Positions 1 to 14,623 of a stretch of 64,000 nt of DNA are shown here, piece after piece (position 1 is the first letter of the stretch; each line of letters starts with the position of its first letter). The stretch lies in contig JBCAMK010000009.1 of the NCBI GenBank assembly GCA_038503065.1, positions 1,736,001 to 1,800,000 of the forward strand, read 5' to 3'. The position numbers and the translations under genes were made by a program. This DNA comes from Paragyromitra xinjiangensis (lineage: Eukaryota > Ascomycota > Pezizomycetes > Pezizales > Discinaceae). The notes beneath the pieces are model-generated. The model was not told the DNA's origin, did no database searches, and saw nothing but the letters and a program-made list of their open reading frames with translations.

Positions 1-3000
1 GTCTGGAAAAGCTTGGCCTGAAGCCTAAATTATGGTTAAACCTGCCAGCGCACTACCCTGGTGGCCGGAAACGTGGAAACGGCACACTCCTTCCGCGAGT
101 GGCGTTATGGTTGTAACTTTAAGTTCACCTCGGCACCGCAGATACCGTGTTTCGAAATCATCTATTTCTAGAATCGAAGTTTGATTAGGGAGAACAAGCT
201 TATCCGAACTTCAAATCAGTAATTTTTAATGAAGAGGTCAAAAAAAACCCCTCATACGGGGCCTCGCGAATATATCTTTACGTGTGCAGGTTCTTTGTTC
301 TCTTGATGCCTTCGTAATCAATCTATCATGTTCTGGATCGGAAAGAACACGCGACTAAGAATCAAAAGCAAAAACAAGTGTGACCAGGGCAAGAATCTAA
401 GAGCCTCGTGCCACTCTGGACTCAAGACTCGAGGTCCATTGCCTGGTGACCACCCCACTTCAGATAATTGGTTTTGTTGCACATGCGTGGAATTTAAGTT
501 CATGTGTGTGCAACCTTACAGAATGCTTGGCCTGCAACATGAACTTTTGATGCTAAGCCTTCAGCTTAGGCTTGAGCTAATCAGCGACTCTGATACCAAC
601 CAATATTTATATAATTTCGGTGTTAAGATTGTTAAAAACCATTCTAAATTTATAGTGTGACGAATTTAAGAACTCTATGTTTGTTGGTGCATTTGATTTT
701 TATGCATACATTGGCTCTGATTCAGCAGAACTTGTTGGTGCCTTGGGATGGGAGGATGACTCTACGCCAACCTCCAAGGATTGCCTTAATGCTGGCGACC
801 ATCAAAATATGCCTACCGTATTCGGTTAAAACACATATGGTGGCATACCAGTCGTCCTAGGCGTAATGCTATCTCCGGAGGCGCGGCAAGACCCAAGAAG
901 TCATCATCGGTTCTTTGTGTAATGCAATCACGGAATGACTCCGGCCCGGGCAGGGAATTCGTGAAAGTATTTTCCCATCGTTATTGGGACTATCCACCCA
1001 TCATATATGCAAAGCACCCGATCGACGTGGGTTAGGTGCAAAGGGGAAACAAATACCAGTCGAATATTTTTTTGGTGGCTGCGGAGTTCCATGACTCTTT
1101 GAAAATTTAGGTATCCATTTCTCCGTATTATTGTAATCATGGAGATATAGTCTTTAGGGCGTGCAGGTGAGGGAAATCGGGAATTTTACAACACTGGTAT
1201 TAACATGTGTCTAACGACCACAATTGGGAACGTGGCTTTTAATACCATAATACTTGTCAGCTCAAATAGTATTATATTTGGCGCCAAGCCTTGTGCTCGT
1301 ATATACGGCGCGATATATATAGCATTTTCCGCGTCCGTGAGATCCGAAGTTCGGACTCGGCCGGCATCGTTCCCGGGCCTGTCCAGCCTATTATAAAGCT
1401 GGTTTGGAAACCTTTGTAATAATTGTCTCCTATAGGAGATATCAATGCTGGGTATATCACCTTCGGCAAAGTCATCCCGGGCCTAGAAGCTAAGGGCAAG
1501 AGCTAAGCTCTTGAGAATCGGAGACAATGATTACATATATTCTAATCAAAATGATAACCCCTGAGCGCCTTCAGCTCCTTTTTCCTTTCTCGGGGTGCGC
1601 ACTTCAGACGGTCGAAGTGGAGTGTTGGGGACCCATAGTCCAAAACAGGCTATTAGGCTGTATGACGATATCGTCTAGGCCAGCTGAACTTTTTTAGAAG
1701 TCTGGAGGGGTCGTGGATATATCTTTTCCTTTTTGGTTACAACCAACTGGTTTGGGCTTGATGGGATCAAAAAGCCTCAAACGGATTTCTGTATGAGAAA
1801 ACAAGGCGAGTTGCTAAGTTAGTAATTTCTAGGATCTCTGAGCAATACTAGGGTCTTTTTGAAAGCTAACTCTAGATTTCTCGATGTAGATCGTTTCGCT
1901 TTTGCCTCATGCTCGAGACGTGGTAGTTGGTGTGATTAGTGCGTTGTAGAAATTGAAATAAGAAAATCTACTAAAAGACACAACCTTCAAGTTCCTTGGG
2001 TACTTGTGAGGATTGGATGCATGGGGATGCTTGCTAGAACTTTTTGCTAGCAGTCAAATTCTAAGATTTGTAGAACCCTTAGGTAGACAACGCTGCTCGG
2101 CGCGTTGTGGTGTGAGGTGGGATTAGGCGCTCGAGAACAAACCTAGATGATACCAAGACTTGAAAAATAACCTTATCGTTCATCGGAAACGTTAAATGTT
2201 CCATCGTACTTCCGATAATTTCCCGGTGGTCGGGGCTGCCGAAAGCTTATGATAGTTTAAGTTGAGTAAACATATTAGTTGCTTCATTTGCCCGGGTTTC
2301 GCCTGTGCATGTTATCAACCGTCAATAAAAACGATGAGACCACGCCCGAGACATCAAAATTGAAGTGCCTCTGGAATTGAGACCCTTTTGTGCTTGATAT
2401 CCGCTGTCGCTCTCTGCGAGGCGAGGCTAACCCCACGTCAGAATATTCTTGGCATATGTGCTCTACTCTATTCAACTGAGGCATCGGCTCACTGGGACGC
2501 ACGTGTACCTACTTGTATAATCTTGCCAACATGCGACGATGATACCGATGATTAATCTTGAAATCTTGATGAAAGAAGGTCCTGGAAAGGTCACCAATGT
2601 GTTATCCTTGCTAAAGGTGGCAAGGTTGAGCCTCGCTTATATGCTTAGCATTCGGCAAAAATGATTTATTTTCCATAGCTTGGGGGCTGAAAGCTCAATA
2701 TCTTTGATTATCACGTGATATATCAAGTCACTCATTAACCGGTCACGCACGAAATGACCCTGGAATGTTGTATCTCATTAGAATAGATAAGTTCGGCTTT
2801 AAGCTCAAACCATCTACTCTTGGAGAAACATTTTTCCTCTCTAGGCTCCCACGTTTAACAATTACCGTGTGCCCACTGCCACTGCCCAGATTGTGGAACA
2901 GAAGGACCTTTTGCCGTATCCAGCTTAAGTGACTTGGCTCTTTGGGCGCCGAGCCCGGAAAACAAACGCTTCGAGCAAAACATAGTCGATCAATAAAATG

Positions 3001-6000
3001 TATGTACGTAACTTACGTCAAGCATATTGTTGTCCCCGAGGCCTTGCTGTTTTGGCATTTCAAACACATCGACTTCCAGACGCGAGTCGCTGGCTTAGCA
3101 GCAAGGAACATAGAACAGAACTAAGCAGAAACAGGATACGTTTTTTGGCCATTACCTAGAAGGCCTCTTGCTCCCGGATCGACGGTTACCCAGGGCCTAG
3201 CTTATTTTTTCCTAGAGAAATTAACGGGTCGTGGGCTCATTAAGCATAAACAGGAGCGTTGGAATTTGTGATGGAAGATTTGTGAGGGTCCGGCGTCCGC
3301 GAGAAATTTATATTACATTATCAATTCCCTTAGGCTGGCTTGCTCATACATGTATCTTTCTTTTAAATCACTGATAGTGTTTTCCCATTCCAATAAAATT
3401 ACTTCCTGCAAAACTAGCTTTTGAAATTAAGTGTAGGGGCAGTTTGAGCTCCCAATCGGCTTCGCCGGACCTTAAACATTGGGCCTCTGATCACATCTCC
3501 CGGGTATGCGCAGGTGATCACTAAGTGATCGTGTCCCATTCTACTAAAATAAGCCTTGGGCCTTCCTGAATTCTAGAGCACACCCGCATGGCCAGTACGA
3601 TGAGTACATACGATCGGTCAATATCTGTAGTATCTCGATCAATGCCCTACTCGGCTTACGTCCCCTGTTGTGGGGATCCAACATTATCCGCGATTCAGCC
3701 ATACATGTTTGGCCATCGTGTATGCAAACTAGATTGACGATGGTTTCGTAATCTAGAATGTAGTTTCAGACCTTGTTTGAAATCTATACTAAGGCTATGA
3801 TTACGGTGTATTGATTGATTGCCCAAGGCTCAAAGTTCCTTGCGCTTCTGAAGATATACGTAACGTTAACACGTAGCTAGTTGCACGTGCACAAGCGCAG
3901 ACCCTCCCCCAGAATTACTGTTAATCGTTTGATTTAGGTAGGTGTATTATCTTAACAATTTGACTAATTTGGATTTTGAGCAGAGGCTCGTCGGTTATAC
4001 CTACAAATTTTTATAACCCACTCACATCTGGTCCGACTCTTAGGCGCGACACTTTACTCAAGGTGTAGCATCCTTGTGTCATGGCTAAGTGCTATTGGAT
4101 GGTATGCCGATCACACTTCGATCCTAAAATAAGTCCCAAAATATTTCTTCGTTCTTTGGCCTAATCAGAAAACAAGGAATGTAGGGCTTGGTGACTTGGG
4201 TATAGTTGAATATGTACATGACATATTACTAATTTTAGGAAAATTCGATCAATTTTGTGTACCTAACTAGTGATAATTAGCCGAAGCCGAAGCTGACTGA
4301 TCTCAAGCAAACAAGACTGCGCTTTTGTGCTACTAGCCATCTTTAGAACCTTCTGGGTATATATATAGGTTAAAATGTGTAAAACCTTCAAGGGTCAGAA
4401 GATAGCGCACCGAGTGACCAATCGTGAATGAAATTTCTGCCTATAATTCGTACATTTAGAAGTAAAGATACCTCTATGTGTGGTTTCGGATCTTAATATC
4501 ATTGCCAAAACTCTCCTAAGTTAAGTTGAAAAGAATATTCCCGTTTAGTTGTCCCATGTCGTTGGAACGAAATTAGGGGAAAGAGGAGAGTGCACGAGAA
4601 TTCGAAAACCATCTAAAAATGAGCATCGCTACGTATACGAGCTCGAGCATATGGGAGAAAAAAGTTTAGAATAAACATAGATAACTTAAACTTTAGATGC
4701 GTGACGCGGTGATGCTCCAGATCTCATGTGATCATGAACGTAATAAAACATTGAGTTTGGTTTGATATATGGTTTAAAATAAATTTAAAACTGGGCCGAA
4801 GATGTTAAAACATTACACCAACCGCTTAGAAATATAATGGTTTTGGAGACGGACTTTGCGGCCGGGGACCCATTTTTTTGGGAGGTCATTTCAGCTTACT
4901 GTGTTACCAATTATATATTAGTATTCGATTACAAACAGGGTGTATTTGCCTAAGTTTCCTTTTCTTTTACCTTCCTTTTGAGAAAAATCTGATAGCAGAT
5001 ACACTAGTCCCAGATATATCCAACTACGAGACTATTGTTGGTTGAACCCTAGGTTTATTAGCATTAGTATCACAAACTATCACTCGGGTACCAGATGGTA
5101 CTGACTGATAATAATTGATTGATGGATAATTCATACACGTATCTAGCTGACAGATAGGTGGTGGTGATGGTGAATTCATTAGGCTGATAGATAGCTATAA
5201 TAGGTGGGTAGATATTTGGTACATCTAGTCACGATCTAGTCGCACTATGGTACTCTTAAACGAACAACCAGATCCAAAGAACAAGAACACGAAAATGTAC
5301 AAACAATTCATTCCTTGCTTATTACTCAATGAGTCAATGAATCAACCTAGTAGTGTCGAGGGGATTCGCCAAGCTTTTGGACTTGAACGATAGAATATCA
5401 CGAGACCTCACCTTAAACAGGACTGTTTTCTGTTTCCTCATAGCGATAGATATGAGATAAATTATCTTAGGGCTTGATGGGGCAGCCGATATCTCGAGAC
5501 TTTCATGCATACGTATGTTCATTTTGTGCATACAATTATACCTCAGCCTGGGATGTTTTAGCGGTTTCCATTGGGTTAAGTTCAATGAGAGGAGATGGCT
5601 TGTTTCACAGGGCCACATTTTATGTAAAATTGTAAGCCATTCATTAGCTACCCCTTGAGCCTATTTTCAAGCTCCAGAGGGGGGGGACCTAGGTGGCCGG
5701 TGGTGGAGTGAGATGGAAGCTGGAAGCTCGAGAATACGGCAACGCATATTCTAGAGGGTGGGAATATAGATTAGAGCTCTAGAAACCATATCTCAAGCAT
5801 TGGAGATTGCTCAAGGATATACTTATTGCTTCTTGGGACTTTATGACCATATTAGTGTTTCAGCTACAGGCTGATTAATACAAGCAATCAGGGAGCATAG
5901 GCCTAGGAGTACGTATACCATACCAAAATAGGGTGAATGTATTTAATGAAGAAACGGATCGGTTGATCAATCAGGGAGTATATATCTTCAGCATATGACG

Positions 6001-9000
6001 GATTATGATAACAGTGTTAGAATACCTTGTCCACCCGGCCATCGATTGAGTTTCATTTCGAAGGGGCCTGTTAATCCAAACCAAATCAATTTTGAGTCCG
6101 TGTTCCGTTCCATAATCGAAATGGGGAAGCAAGCGGGTTCCCACGTTCTTGTCTTGGGATAGGGAGGAGAGGATCATGCAGTGGAACCGGTCCTCATTAT
6201 AATTAAGATAGAAGTTAAACCTACCAGGCCAAGCAAGTTTAATGTGATGCTACACAAACTAAGAGCTAGTAACTATGCGTTTTTCTTTATCATTCGTTGG
6301 GAACCTAAGTGATGGGGAGACTGGGCCCATTAGATCCTAAATTGTTGGGATCCGACTGATACCACTAGCTAGCTCGTCATGTGCTTCTGGCTAAAAGGAT
6401 GTCCAGAAATCCTTGGCATGATTTATATATTCAAGACTTTCTATTTTCTTCTCTTTCCACGTGCACCATAGCTAGCTATACGCACGCACGTAGTTTCAGG
6501 TTCGGTGTTAGAGTCTAGGAGACTATCAGATCCTGTGGTGCAATAGCTATGGTATTTTTAAACCTGGAAAGTAAATAGTATTGGTTACTGGTAAAGTACC
6601 TTGTTGCCACATTTCGGGTCTGCTCAAAGATTTTGCTTGGGAATCTAGCCCGAGCGGTGCATTACGAGGCGATCTACCCACGAGTATAGTATTATCGAGG
6701 ATATTCTATCCTTGGCTGGAGATTCTGAAGTTCCGTAATATTTTATGCATGCTTAACTAGCTGCGTAAAGTTGTGGACTAAGGCCGTTCCCTATTTTTCG
6801 GTCTGGTGACTCCACATTTTTGCTCACGGCCGAGATATCTCCGTAAGGGGAAGTTGCCTCCAGAGATTTCTGCGCAATTCTTTATCCTAAGCTGTGAAAA
6901 AGGAACGCAACCTGCGTTGCGAGCGCTCTAGAACCGCACAAGACTAAACTGCCGCCCTATGAGGCGATCGTGCTCGAGAACTCTCAAATTTCTTGCCAGA
7001 ACGGCCTCGTGGGCCATACTAACCCGAGTTAGGAGGGTGCGGTATCGGTGTTAAAACGATTGCAAGTAAAATTCCAGTTATCTCGCGATCGGCTCGCGGT
7101 CACCATCTCCTCGAAAATTGAGAGTTTTAGTGATTATCTGGAGTTGCGACTCGAAGCTGTAGCGGTAGTAGGGATACTGTCTGAGAGAAGGGTTCGTCAG
7201 GGTAGCAATGCCCTAAACGGAATATACTCTCACACAGTACTGAGGTAGTACTCTATGATTTGTGCTGCAGAACCCGTAGGTGGGCTAAGGGAACCACCAC
7301 GTACCTATATTATGGGGAACTCTGGTTGGACGGTTAAATCCGGAGATAGTGGCTTAGAATGATGCAGGGACCTTAAACATTGCGATTAAGGGTGATACAA
7401 ACCTGTAAACCTAACATATATCTTCGTGATTGTCGAACATACCGATTTAGGTTTTGACTGGTCAGGGCAGTATGTCTTGAACAAAACAACCTCAACGATT
7501 GGCTGGATTGGCCCATGTGGCTTAAACAAGGTTCAATAAAAACATTGGATTCAATAATCATGTGGTGAATGGTAGTTCATAAAATATATATTTAGTAAGA
7601 AGCACATGATAGTCCCCATCATCCATCAATCGGTAATTCTCTACGTTTTTCTTGGGCTACGTGTATGTGGGATCTTTTCTTGGTCGGGGCAAAGAAGTTA
7701 GGGACGCTCAGACATAGAGAAGTGGAAATCCTGAGAGGAATCTGCGTGCAGGAGACCCTTATACAGGAGAAACACCTTTATTCTGGGGCTGGATGTCTCT
7801 ATACACCCTTAGCGCCTCTGTTTCTTCCGAATCCCAAGGTTAATAGCTGCGGGTTTTGGGGTGAATATGCGTAGCAACTAAGACATTTCTGGCATGCTGA
7901 GACACCTCAACAGGTCAAGACTCAAGACTATGGCTTGTGTGCGGGCCTTGTGTCTTTGCTATGTCTAGACTATGGCCACAAACGCTCTTTGACAGATGGC
8001 AAGATGGCCCTTGTTACGCACACAGGCGCAATCGGTGTCGACTTGTTTTGGATGGGATCTTCCGGAAATTTCCGAAATGTGATTTCCTACCTACATTTGC
8101 ATGTTTTAATTTGCAAATCCCAAATCCCACCCAGGTATCGCGAAAGCTAGTGAAATTATGACCATCGGTTGATTCAAAACCTACAGTCTGAGCCATATGA
8201 AATTAAGCTAGGTGTGAAGATGAAACAACGTGACTTTCCGCTCTATACCGTATCCATAGCTCTAACTCGAGTAGAAGTGCTTTTCCCAAGACCATTAATA
8301 GGTAGTTTACTTCAACAAATCTCTGTAGGCGAAGCTCGCACTCCAGGGGGCATTACCTGACGTATTTTATCAAGGCCTCAATATCACTTACTGCTTGTTA
8401 TCTTACTCTGGATTATACTCCCTTATATCCTAATCCTCCTCCAGGGATTAGCTGTAGCTGAGCCTGGAGTACCATCTTATCTCCATCACTTACCCACCGG
8501 TACGCTCATCATTCAACAATAATGCATTTGCCAGCACTCTTAGACCACTGTGTTGTCTGTTTTGAGACTCCACTTCCAATAATTTTTGGATATGACTTCA
8601 AACTTGTATCCCCGTGATGTAAACCCCACGTGGCCTAATCCACCAGAAATAAGCAAAAATTCACCTTTGTCTTACCTACGACAGCTTAGACAATGGTTGT
8701 TGTTTGAGGGTCTCGCCATATATTAGAAACCGTCGCATGTGAGAGTGTAAGAGAGTCATATCATCACCTATTTGTAACAATTCACATGTTTCGATCGCGC
8801 CGGGAAGCCTTGGTGAGGGGGGAGCCCACTACTTCCTACCTGGAAGGATGGATCTCCCAAGCCCTCTGGCGTAAAGTATAAGTTGTGTAGCAGTATTTAG
8901 TATTCGGAAAATTAAACAGCAGGTCCTTGGGCCAATATAAATGGTAAATACCCATTCCATAGATCACACATGCCCAGCCATCCACCCCACACCATGGATT

Positions 9001-11000
9001 GAAGATATGTAAGTTTCCAAGAAAACTGACGAAGCTGCACACATTTGTCATCGCCGACGCCGACGCCGACGCCGAAACCTTTTCTTTTCGCATCGTTAGT
9101 GCTCCTTATATTGGTCAGACTTTAGACCATATAATCGTGTCCAAAAACGTTGACCGGTGCGGAAGTTTCCAGCGAGAAAGGCGATAACGGTAATATCCGT
9201 TATTTCAGTGGAGGAAACACTAGACCTAAAACTGTCGGTTTAAGGTAAACAATGGACTCTCCCAGCCAACCATCTAGCAGGCATCTAAATTTCTCGCAAT
9301 GGAGTGGAACGTCAACTGATCAACCTGGTGAGCCAAGGAGGTATAAACAGCCAATTATTAGACATTTTAGCCCACCCTCGACTTCAAGGGAGCCAAGAAA
9401 AAGCATTGATAGGCCTTACACGCAGACTAAATGTAATCTAAGATAAGAATGGCATTACTGGCTGTTTGTCATGTGATATGTCACTTTGATCATCGCAGAC
9501 TCGGCAATACGCCAGGAAAAACACTTAGTCTTAGGTTTCAGAACCGATTAGTTCCTACCATTTCTGCTCTAGCGATCAAGCTGGGTCCTAACTGTCTGTC
9601 CTTTTTATTGTCGCTCGTTTTGTCTCTCGAAGCCGAGGATGGGCTGAAAATCCCCATTAAAGGGTATCATGCGTATTAGTAAAAGTTTGTACGTAAAACC
9701 GAGAATCTATCTTTGCTCCACTCATCTCCAAGATTCTTCGAACTCCGAAAAGACGGCTCATGTTTAGGTCAATGTGTGGTTTGCCTTGGTCATGACGGAA
9801 TATGCCGCACAAAGAAATCTGCGAAATAGGAGTGGTAAAAACCCCAATGTCGCGTTTCTGGTCGTAGGGCTGTGGCTTCAGTGGGGACAGGGACGTAACG
9901 CATTAGCGTTGAGTCAATAAAATCTCCACAGTTTCAAAAGCCGAGCTAGAAAGCCCTTGAAGGAGAAAGCGAAAGGGCGCCGATACCCTCTCGATTTAGG
10001 GGGTGGGACGCTAACCGAGTGATAACTTGTGATGATTCGCGATTCGGTTGCCCACGAGGCAATAAGGCAGAGACTAGTTATGCGCGTCATAATGAGAGCG
10101 TAACCTTCCCCGCCCATTTGCCTTGTGATCATCCATAACTTGTGTCAGGGATTTTGTGTGGCGTCGGTGCTTGAGTTGGGTGGAATTGGAAGTGGCCCAG
10201 ATATATGTGACATAAGGTATCCGGGTTTCTGGGAGTTGAGGCCTCCACAAAAAGTTAAATAGTACTTGGAACAAGGCTAGCAAACCGGCACGGGAATTCG
10301 GTTCTCTAGGACCCCTTTGCCCATCCCAGTACTATGACCGTGTCTCAGATGGATTTCATGCGTAAGCCACCCAGACCCTTAGCCTGGGCGACTCGCTAAA
10401 ACATACCTAAAACAGAAATTCAATAACCAGCTATCAACTAATCACTGCCTGCCAGGGCGCGGGGCTGCTGAGATCTTGTAGGTTACATTGATTCCCCAGA
10501 ATCTAGTGGCTAGTTGTTGGTTCCGTCTTCTGGGTATTGGCGGCGTATGTAGTGGTCAAAAACGCAATGAGATGAGAGCTTAAAGTGTTTTGTGATTTAA
10601 AATCTTGGCCTGGAAGCTATAGCTAGTCTCATGCCCACGTTCAAGGCGTCGGTTCTTGAGACCCTCTTGTGTATATTTGACAATATTGTTTTATCGGGAG
10701 CTGTACTCGGGAGGAAGTGGTTTCCGGTCCCCGGGGTGGGGATTGGGCAGTGGTTTTGATATCGTAACATTGTGCGGTAATCACTTGTGGCCTAATCATT
10801 TTTCTTCAGAGTAAAATATTCTGCCATTAAACTCTCCGCAAACGCAATAGGTTCCACAAAGTTAGAATCCAAACTAGCCAGATCCACAGTTGCGAATGAA
10901 ATAATTTATGGGCCCAGCATCTTGGACACGTACAGGCGCTAGAAGTAATTAAGAGATATTCTATAATATCAATAGTGCTTGTTCCTTCTATCCTCGCTGT
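1..11000. other. 11-kb gene-free interval
   Basis: No open frame here is longer than about 110 codons, and none of the translations reads like a known protein or carries plausible spliced exons. The DNA is mixed in composition with many stops in all frames. I see no intact transposase or reverse transcriptase. Small items inside are a four-copy GCCGAC hexamer run at 9053-9075 and, at 10624, a sequence resembling the end motif TAGTCTCGTGCCCA of the small inverted-repeat elements found further right. It is probably old, decayed repeat DNA, but that is inference. Confidence 0.6.
9053..9075. repeat. (GCCGAC)n microsatellite
   Basis: About four tandem copies of the hexamer GCCGAC lie in otherwise unremarkable gene-free DNA. 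No gene is attached to it. Confidence 0.8.
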
Positions 11001-12750
11001 CTAACAGTCGCATCTTCCCACCCACCTCGGGAATGTTACAGTCTCCCTGATGTTGTCTACTCCGCTCAAATAGCATAGCAGTCTATCAAATCCCATTCCA
11101 AACCCTCCATGCTCCGCAGATCCCCACTTCCGTAATTCTGCATACCATCTCAAGTCTCCTAGATGGTCTTCACCCTCGGAGACGAGACCATGCGTTTTCA
11201 TTGATGCTACGAGCTCATCATACCGGTGTTCTCTCAAAGACCCTCCGACAAGTTCTCCAACAGCAGGCAGTAGGAGGTCGAAGCAGGCAACTGTTTCCCT
11301 ACCCTCATCCATCTCTCCAGGAGACTTTAACATGTAGAACGGCTTCAACTCGCGAGGGTAATCCGTAACGAAGATTGGGCCCCCTTTGCCATTCCCTCCA
11401 AGGGTCTGAGCAAGGAATTTTTCGTGCTCGGCCTGTAGACCTGCGCCCCACGTTGGAGGGAACACGAATTTTACTTGGTTACAATCCACTGCAGTCTGGA
11501 GTGTATCGATAGCTTCGGTGTAGGTCATACGCGGCCACTCATTTTCAAGAAGTCCTTCCCAACGCTGCTTTATTTCGGGGGCTTTCTCACCAGCTGCTGC
11601 GAGGGTTTCTACACCGATGTTGGAAGATAATATGCCAGATACGAGGTCCTTTGTCATCTCTTCAACGAGGGTGAGAAGTGGATCGAGAGAATTAATAAAA
11701 GATGCTTCAACTTCGAGCATGTAGAATTCGTTTAGGTGTCGCGCAGTATCCGACTTCTCCGCGCGGAAAGTGGGGGATAGAGTCCATACTCTTGGCAGAG
11801 CAGAGGCAAGAGCTTCTAAATGTAACTGGGTCGAGACCGTCAAGTATTTGGGATTTCTGAAGAAATGGGTGGGGGTCTCTTCTCCGGTAGCCGCGGCATT
11901 GGAGGAAACGGTGAAAACTTCTCCGGCACCCTCACAATCAGAAGAAGTAATGATTGGAGGATGACATTGAACAAATTCCCGAGAAGAAAAGAAATTTGTC
12001 AGACGAGAAATTATGTATGAACGAAGTTGGAGAAGGTTGGTGTTTGTAGGGATACGAGAACGTAAATGAGGTAGTGTTCTTAGGTATTCAGCGGTTTGGT
12101 ACTTTTTTTGCAATGGGTATGTCTATAATTTGGTACTTATCAGCTTTGCTGAGCAAGTATTTGGGATAGATATTTACAGGAATGAAGGGATCGGCGGATT
12201 TACTTCAGGATCTGCTTCCCCAAGGATTTTAACTTCCTGAGCCAAAAGCTCTCGCTCTTGTTTCTCTCCACCGAGTGACTCTTTCCACTCTCCTGTGATT
12301 TTGACACTCGTTCCAGTTGTCAAACTGGCCACGTGATTCCCGTCAACATCCCAAACCTCTCATTTGTTATGGAACTGGGCTCGACTAGATAGAAGGGAGA
12401 AAGGAAAGGAAAGGAACAAGGCGAAAAACCTACCCCTCACTCTGCTCTTTTGTCAACACTGCCTGTAGTGGGGTTGTGGTTGAGCCATCAGCGACATGCG
12501 CAAAGGATACATTCTTCATCCGTCGAACTGATCGAATCCATCCATGTATAGTCACTACTGATGAAGCATTATCATCACTGTTGGTTTTGGTCACTCCGAT
12601 GTCATGGCTAATGTGAGTGTTTGATGTCCCATTGGAATGAATAAGGAGAGAAGCGATTGTCCGCGGAAAAGCTGCAACCGACGACGACAAATTGCGCACT
12701 TGGATAGACCCAGAGACAAGTGATCGGCGGAATTGGTGGGATAAAACCAT
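11001..12750 (-). CDS. SLM5: Asparaginyl-tRNA synthetase, mitochondrial
   Basis: Class II aminoacyl-tRNA synthetase that charges tRNA-Asn with asparagine, here predicted mitochondrial. Three exons on the minus strand: 12750-12434, 12324-12204 and 12122-11001, with introns of 109 and 81 nt. The frames join exactly and give 519 residues. The N-terminus (MVLSHQFRRSLVSGSIQVRN) is Arg/Ser-rich without acidic residues, like a mitochondrial presequence. An OB-fold anticodon-binding domain follows (VTIHGWIRSVRRMKNVSFAHV, around 67-88, running into LTTGTSVKITG). The junction after exon 2 restores the DPETYPLQKK segment typical of AsnRS. Motif 2 (FRAEKSDTARH) lies at about 265-275 and motif 3 (GFGMGFDRLLCYLSGVDNIR) at about 486-505, near the C-terminus, as usual. 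The ATG at 12750 sits in a good context (AAACCATGG on the opposite strand). The spliced length fits fungal mitochondrial AsnRS. The gene symbol is by yeast homology. Confidence 0.93.
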
Positions 12751-14506
12751 GGTGAGCGTGGAGTTGGCTGAAGCTCGTTATCGGCGAGCGAAAGAAAATG
12801 ACTGCCCTGCCAAGCCTTGTGAATACGACCAGGGACTAACCGAAACTCTGGTTTGTCCGGAACAGGTGCCTACCAAGCCCCAACTCTTTGGCAGCGTCTA
12901 GATTGCTCTAGAGCCTGGATTTGCGAATCCGGCCCCATAGCCGATATCAATCTCATCATTCCAAATCACAAATCATGATATGGCTGGCGTCCAACAATTC
13001 TTCATTTCACGTGTTTGATCGACCGCGGGAGGGTAACGGGCACTTTTTCGCCCTGTTCATTGTCATAAGTCGCCGACGGACTACATGTATTGATCGTAGC
13101 TGACAACAAACCTGAAAGAGAGTGTGAATTATAACTCCGCGGAGGGCTGCGACGACGGAAATGGGATTGTTATTGCACAATTGAGAAATTCGATCCTAAC
13201 GAATTGCGTTGTTGTGCCTGCTAACCCTAATCTACTCCTGGCATGATGTGCTATCATCAACATCACGGGGAGATGACCACCTGCGCAGGAAGTGGGGGGG
13301 AGCAGCATTTTAGAGTATAGGTGCATTGCCTGCAATCCATCTAATTTCTGAAAACAGAACTGGATCCCTGAAATTCCCCAAAGACATGCGAACTGTTAGA
13401 AAGTGCATTCTACTGTATAGTTTTGCCACATCATCAAGGGCTAAGATCACAGGAGGTAATTATATTCCATCGATGCGTTCAGACACGCTGATAATGCCCT
13501 ACAACCGCAGAGATCGTCTCGATAGGAGATTTTCAGCTGGAGAGAGATATTCGCAACACACAAATAGTTTTCATACTAATCGCGGTAACCAACATCACAA
13601 TCTAGGCCCCAGCTAACCACTGTAGGAGGTCTATATCTCGTGTGACGATGCCTTCTACACCGGGGGTAGAAATGACCGCCAATCAATCCTTGTGCGGTTT
13701 GGCATGGGACTAAATTTTCGCGGTCGCTAACTCGATACCCGTCAATCAGGATCTGAGGGAGTGCTTTTACTCAACTTTTATTGTTCAGCGATCGGACCTC
13801 ACCCGTGAAACAGTCTGACTTGATAGCGTTATAAGGAACGACGGGACTATTTGTCATTGCGGGAAGCACACTCATCAACTCTAAAAAAAGAAACTAAGAA
13901 GAAACGTAGTGGGACGGAATACTTAGCTATCCTGATCACAAATTTTTCTCACGAGCCCGAGAATCATGACTTTAAATGGAGATCGAGGTAATATCCGTGC
14001 GAAGGTGCCGAAGACTCGTCATCGGTGTCCGATCTGGAACGTTGTTTCGCTTATCTACCCAGAGATCTAATTTCCCAGTTACGTTCGCAAATCGGGCATC
14101 TACTATTTTTCCCGGGATGTATCCTCCCGCTGCCGCTGCGGGAAGCAGCATAGAGTCTGCCTGGCCCCGCTAATCAATGTAGTTACTATTTTCAGGAAAA
14201 CCATAGGATTAATGGCTTGCAGAGCTTCATGATTGTCAAGGTATGAGCTTTACCGAGACGTAAGGGCGGGAAGGACGGGATTTAGGACTTCAAAAACTCT
14301 ACTTTTAGTGAAGATCACCAGTAACTACAATTTCAACTGAATCCAGTCCCTTGCTTTTTGTGTGTTGAGTCTCTCCCGGTGCTCAAGGTGTGGAAGGAAT
14401 CAGGACCGCGTTTGGACAACGGCAGCAGGTTGAATGCTTTCACATTTCACCGACCTCCCGGACTAGTCTAAGTGTTATTCTAGAAAAGAAAGTAACTTAG
14501 AAAGAG
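12751..14506. other. Intergenic, AsnRS to PARG
   Basis: This is the divergent upstream region between the minus-strand AsnRS gene and the plus-strand PARG gene. Short open frames at 13326-13616 and 13976-14173 show no recognisable domain and no codon pattern that convinces. It must contain both promoters, but I can point to only one motif, a TATA box near 14507. Confidence 0.5.
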
Positions 14507-14512
14507 TATAAA
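14507..14512 (+). promoter_or_regulatory. TATA-box candidate for the PARG gene
   Basis: TATAAA lies 112 nt before the chosen ATG of the PARG-domain gene, a normal fungal core-promoter distance. The stretch between is pyrimidine-rich toward the start codon. This is motif evidence only. Confidence 0.4.
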
Positions 14513-14623
14513 TGAGATGAGAATGTCCTTTGGATTGGAGAACAGCCAGGGCTTTCATCTGATACTACCACATTCTTCCACATCATACAAATTTCTAAAT
14601 CCACTCTCCATACCTACTTCAAA

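Noticed and set aside
440..470. CCTGGTGACCACCCC, resembling part of 5S rRNA
   Set aside because: The rest of a 5S rRNA (internal control region and paired ends) is absent.
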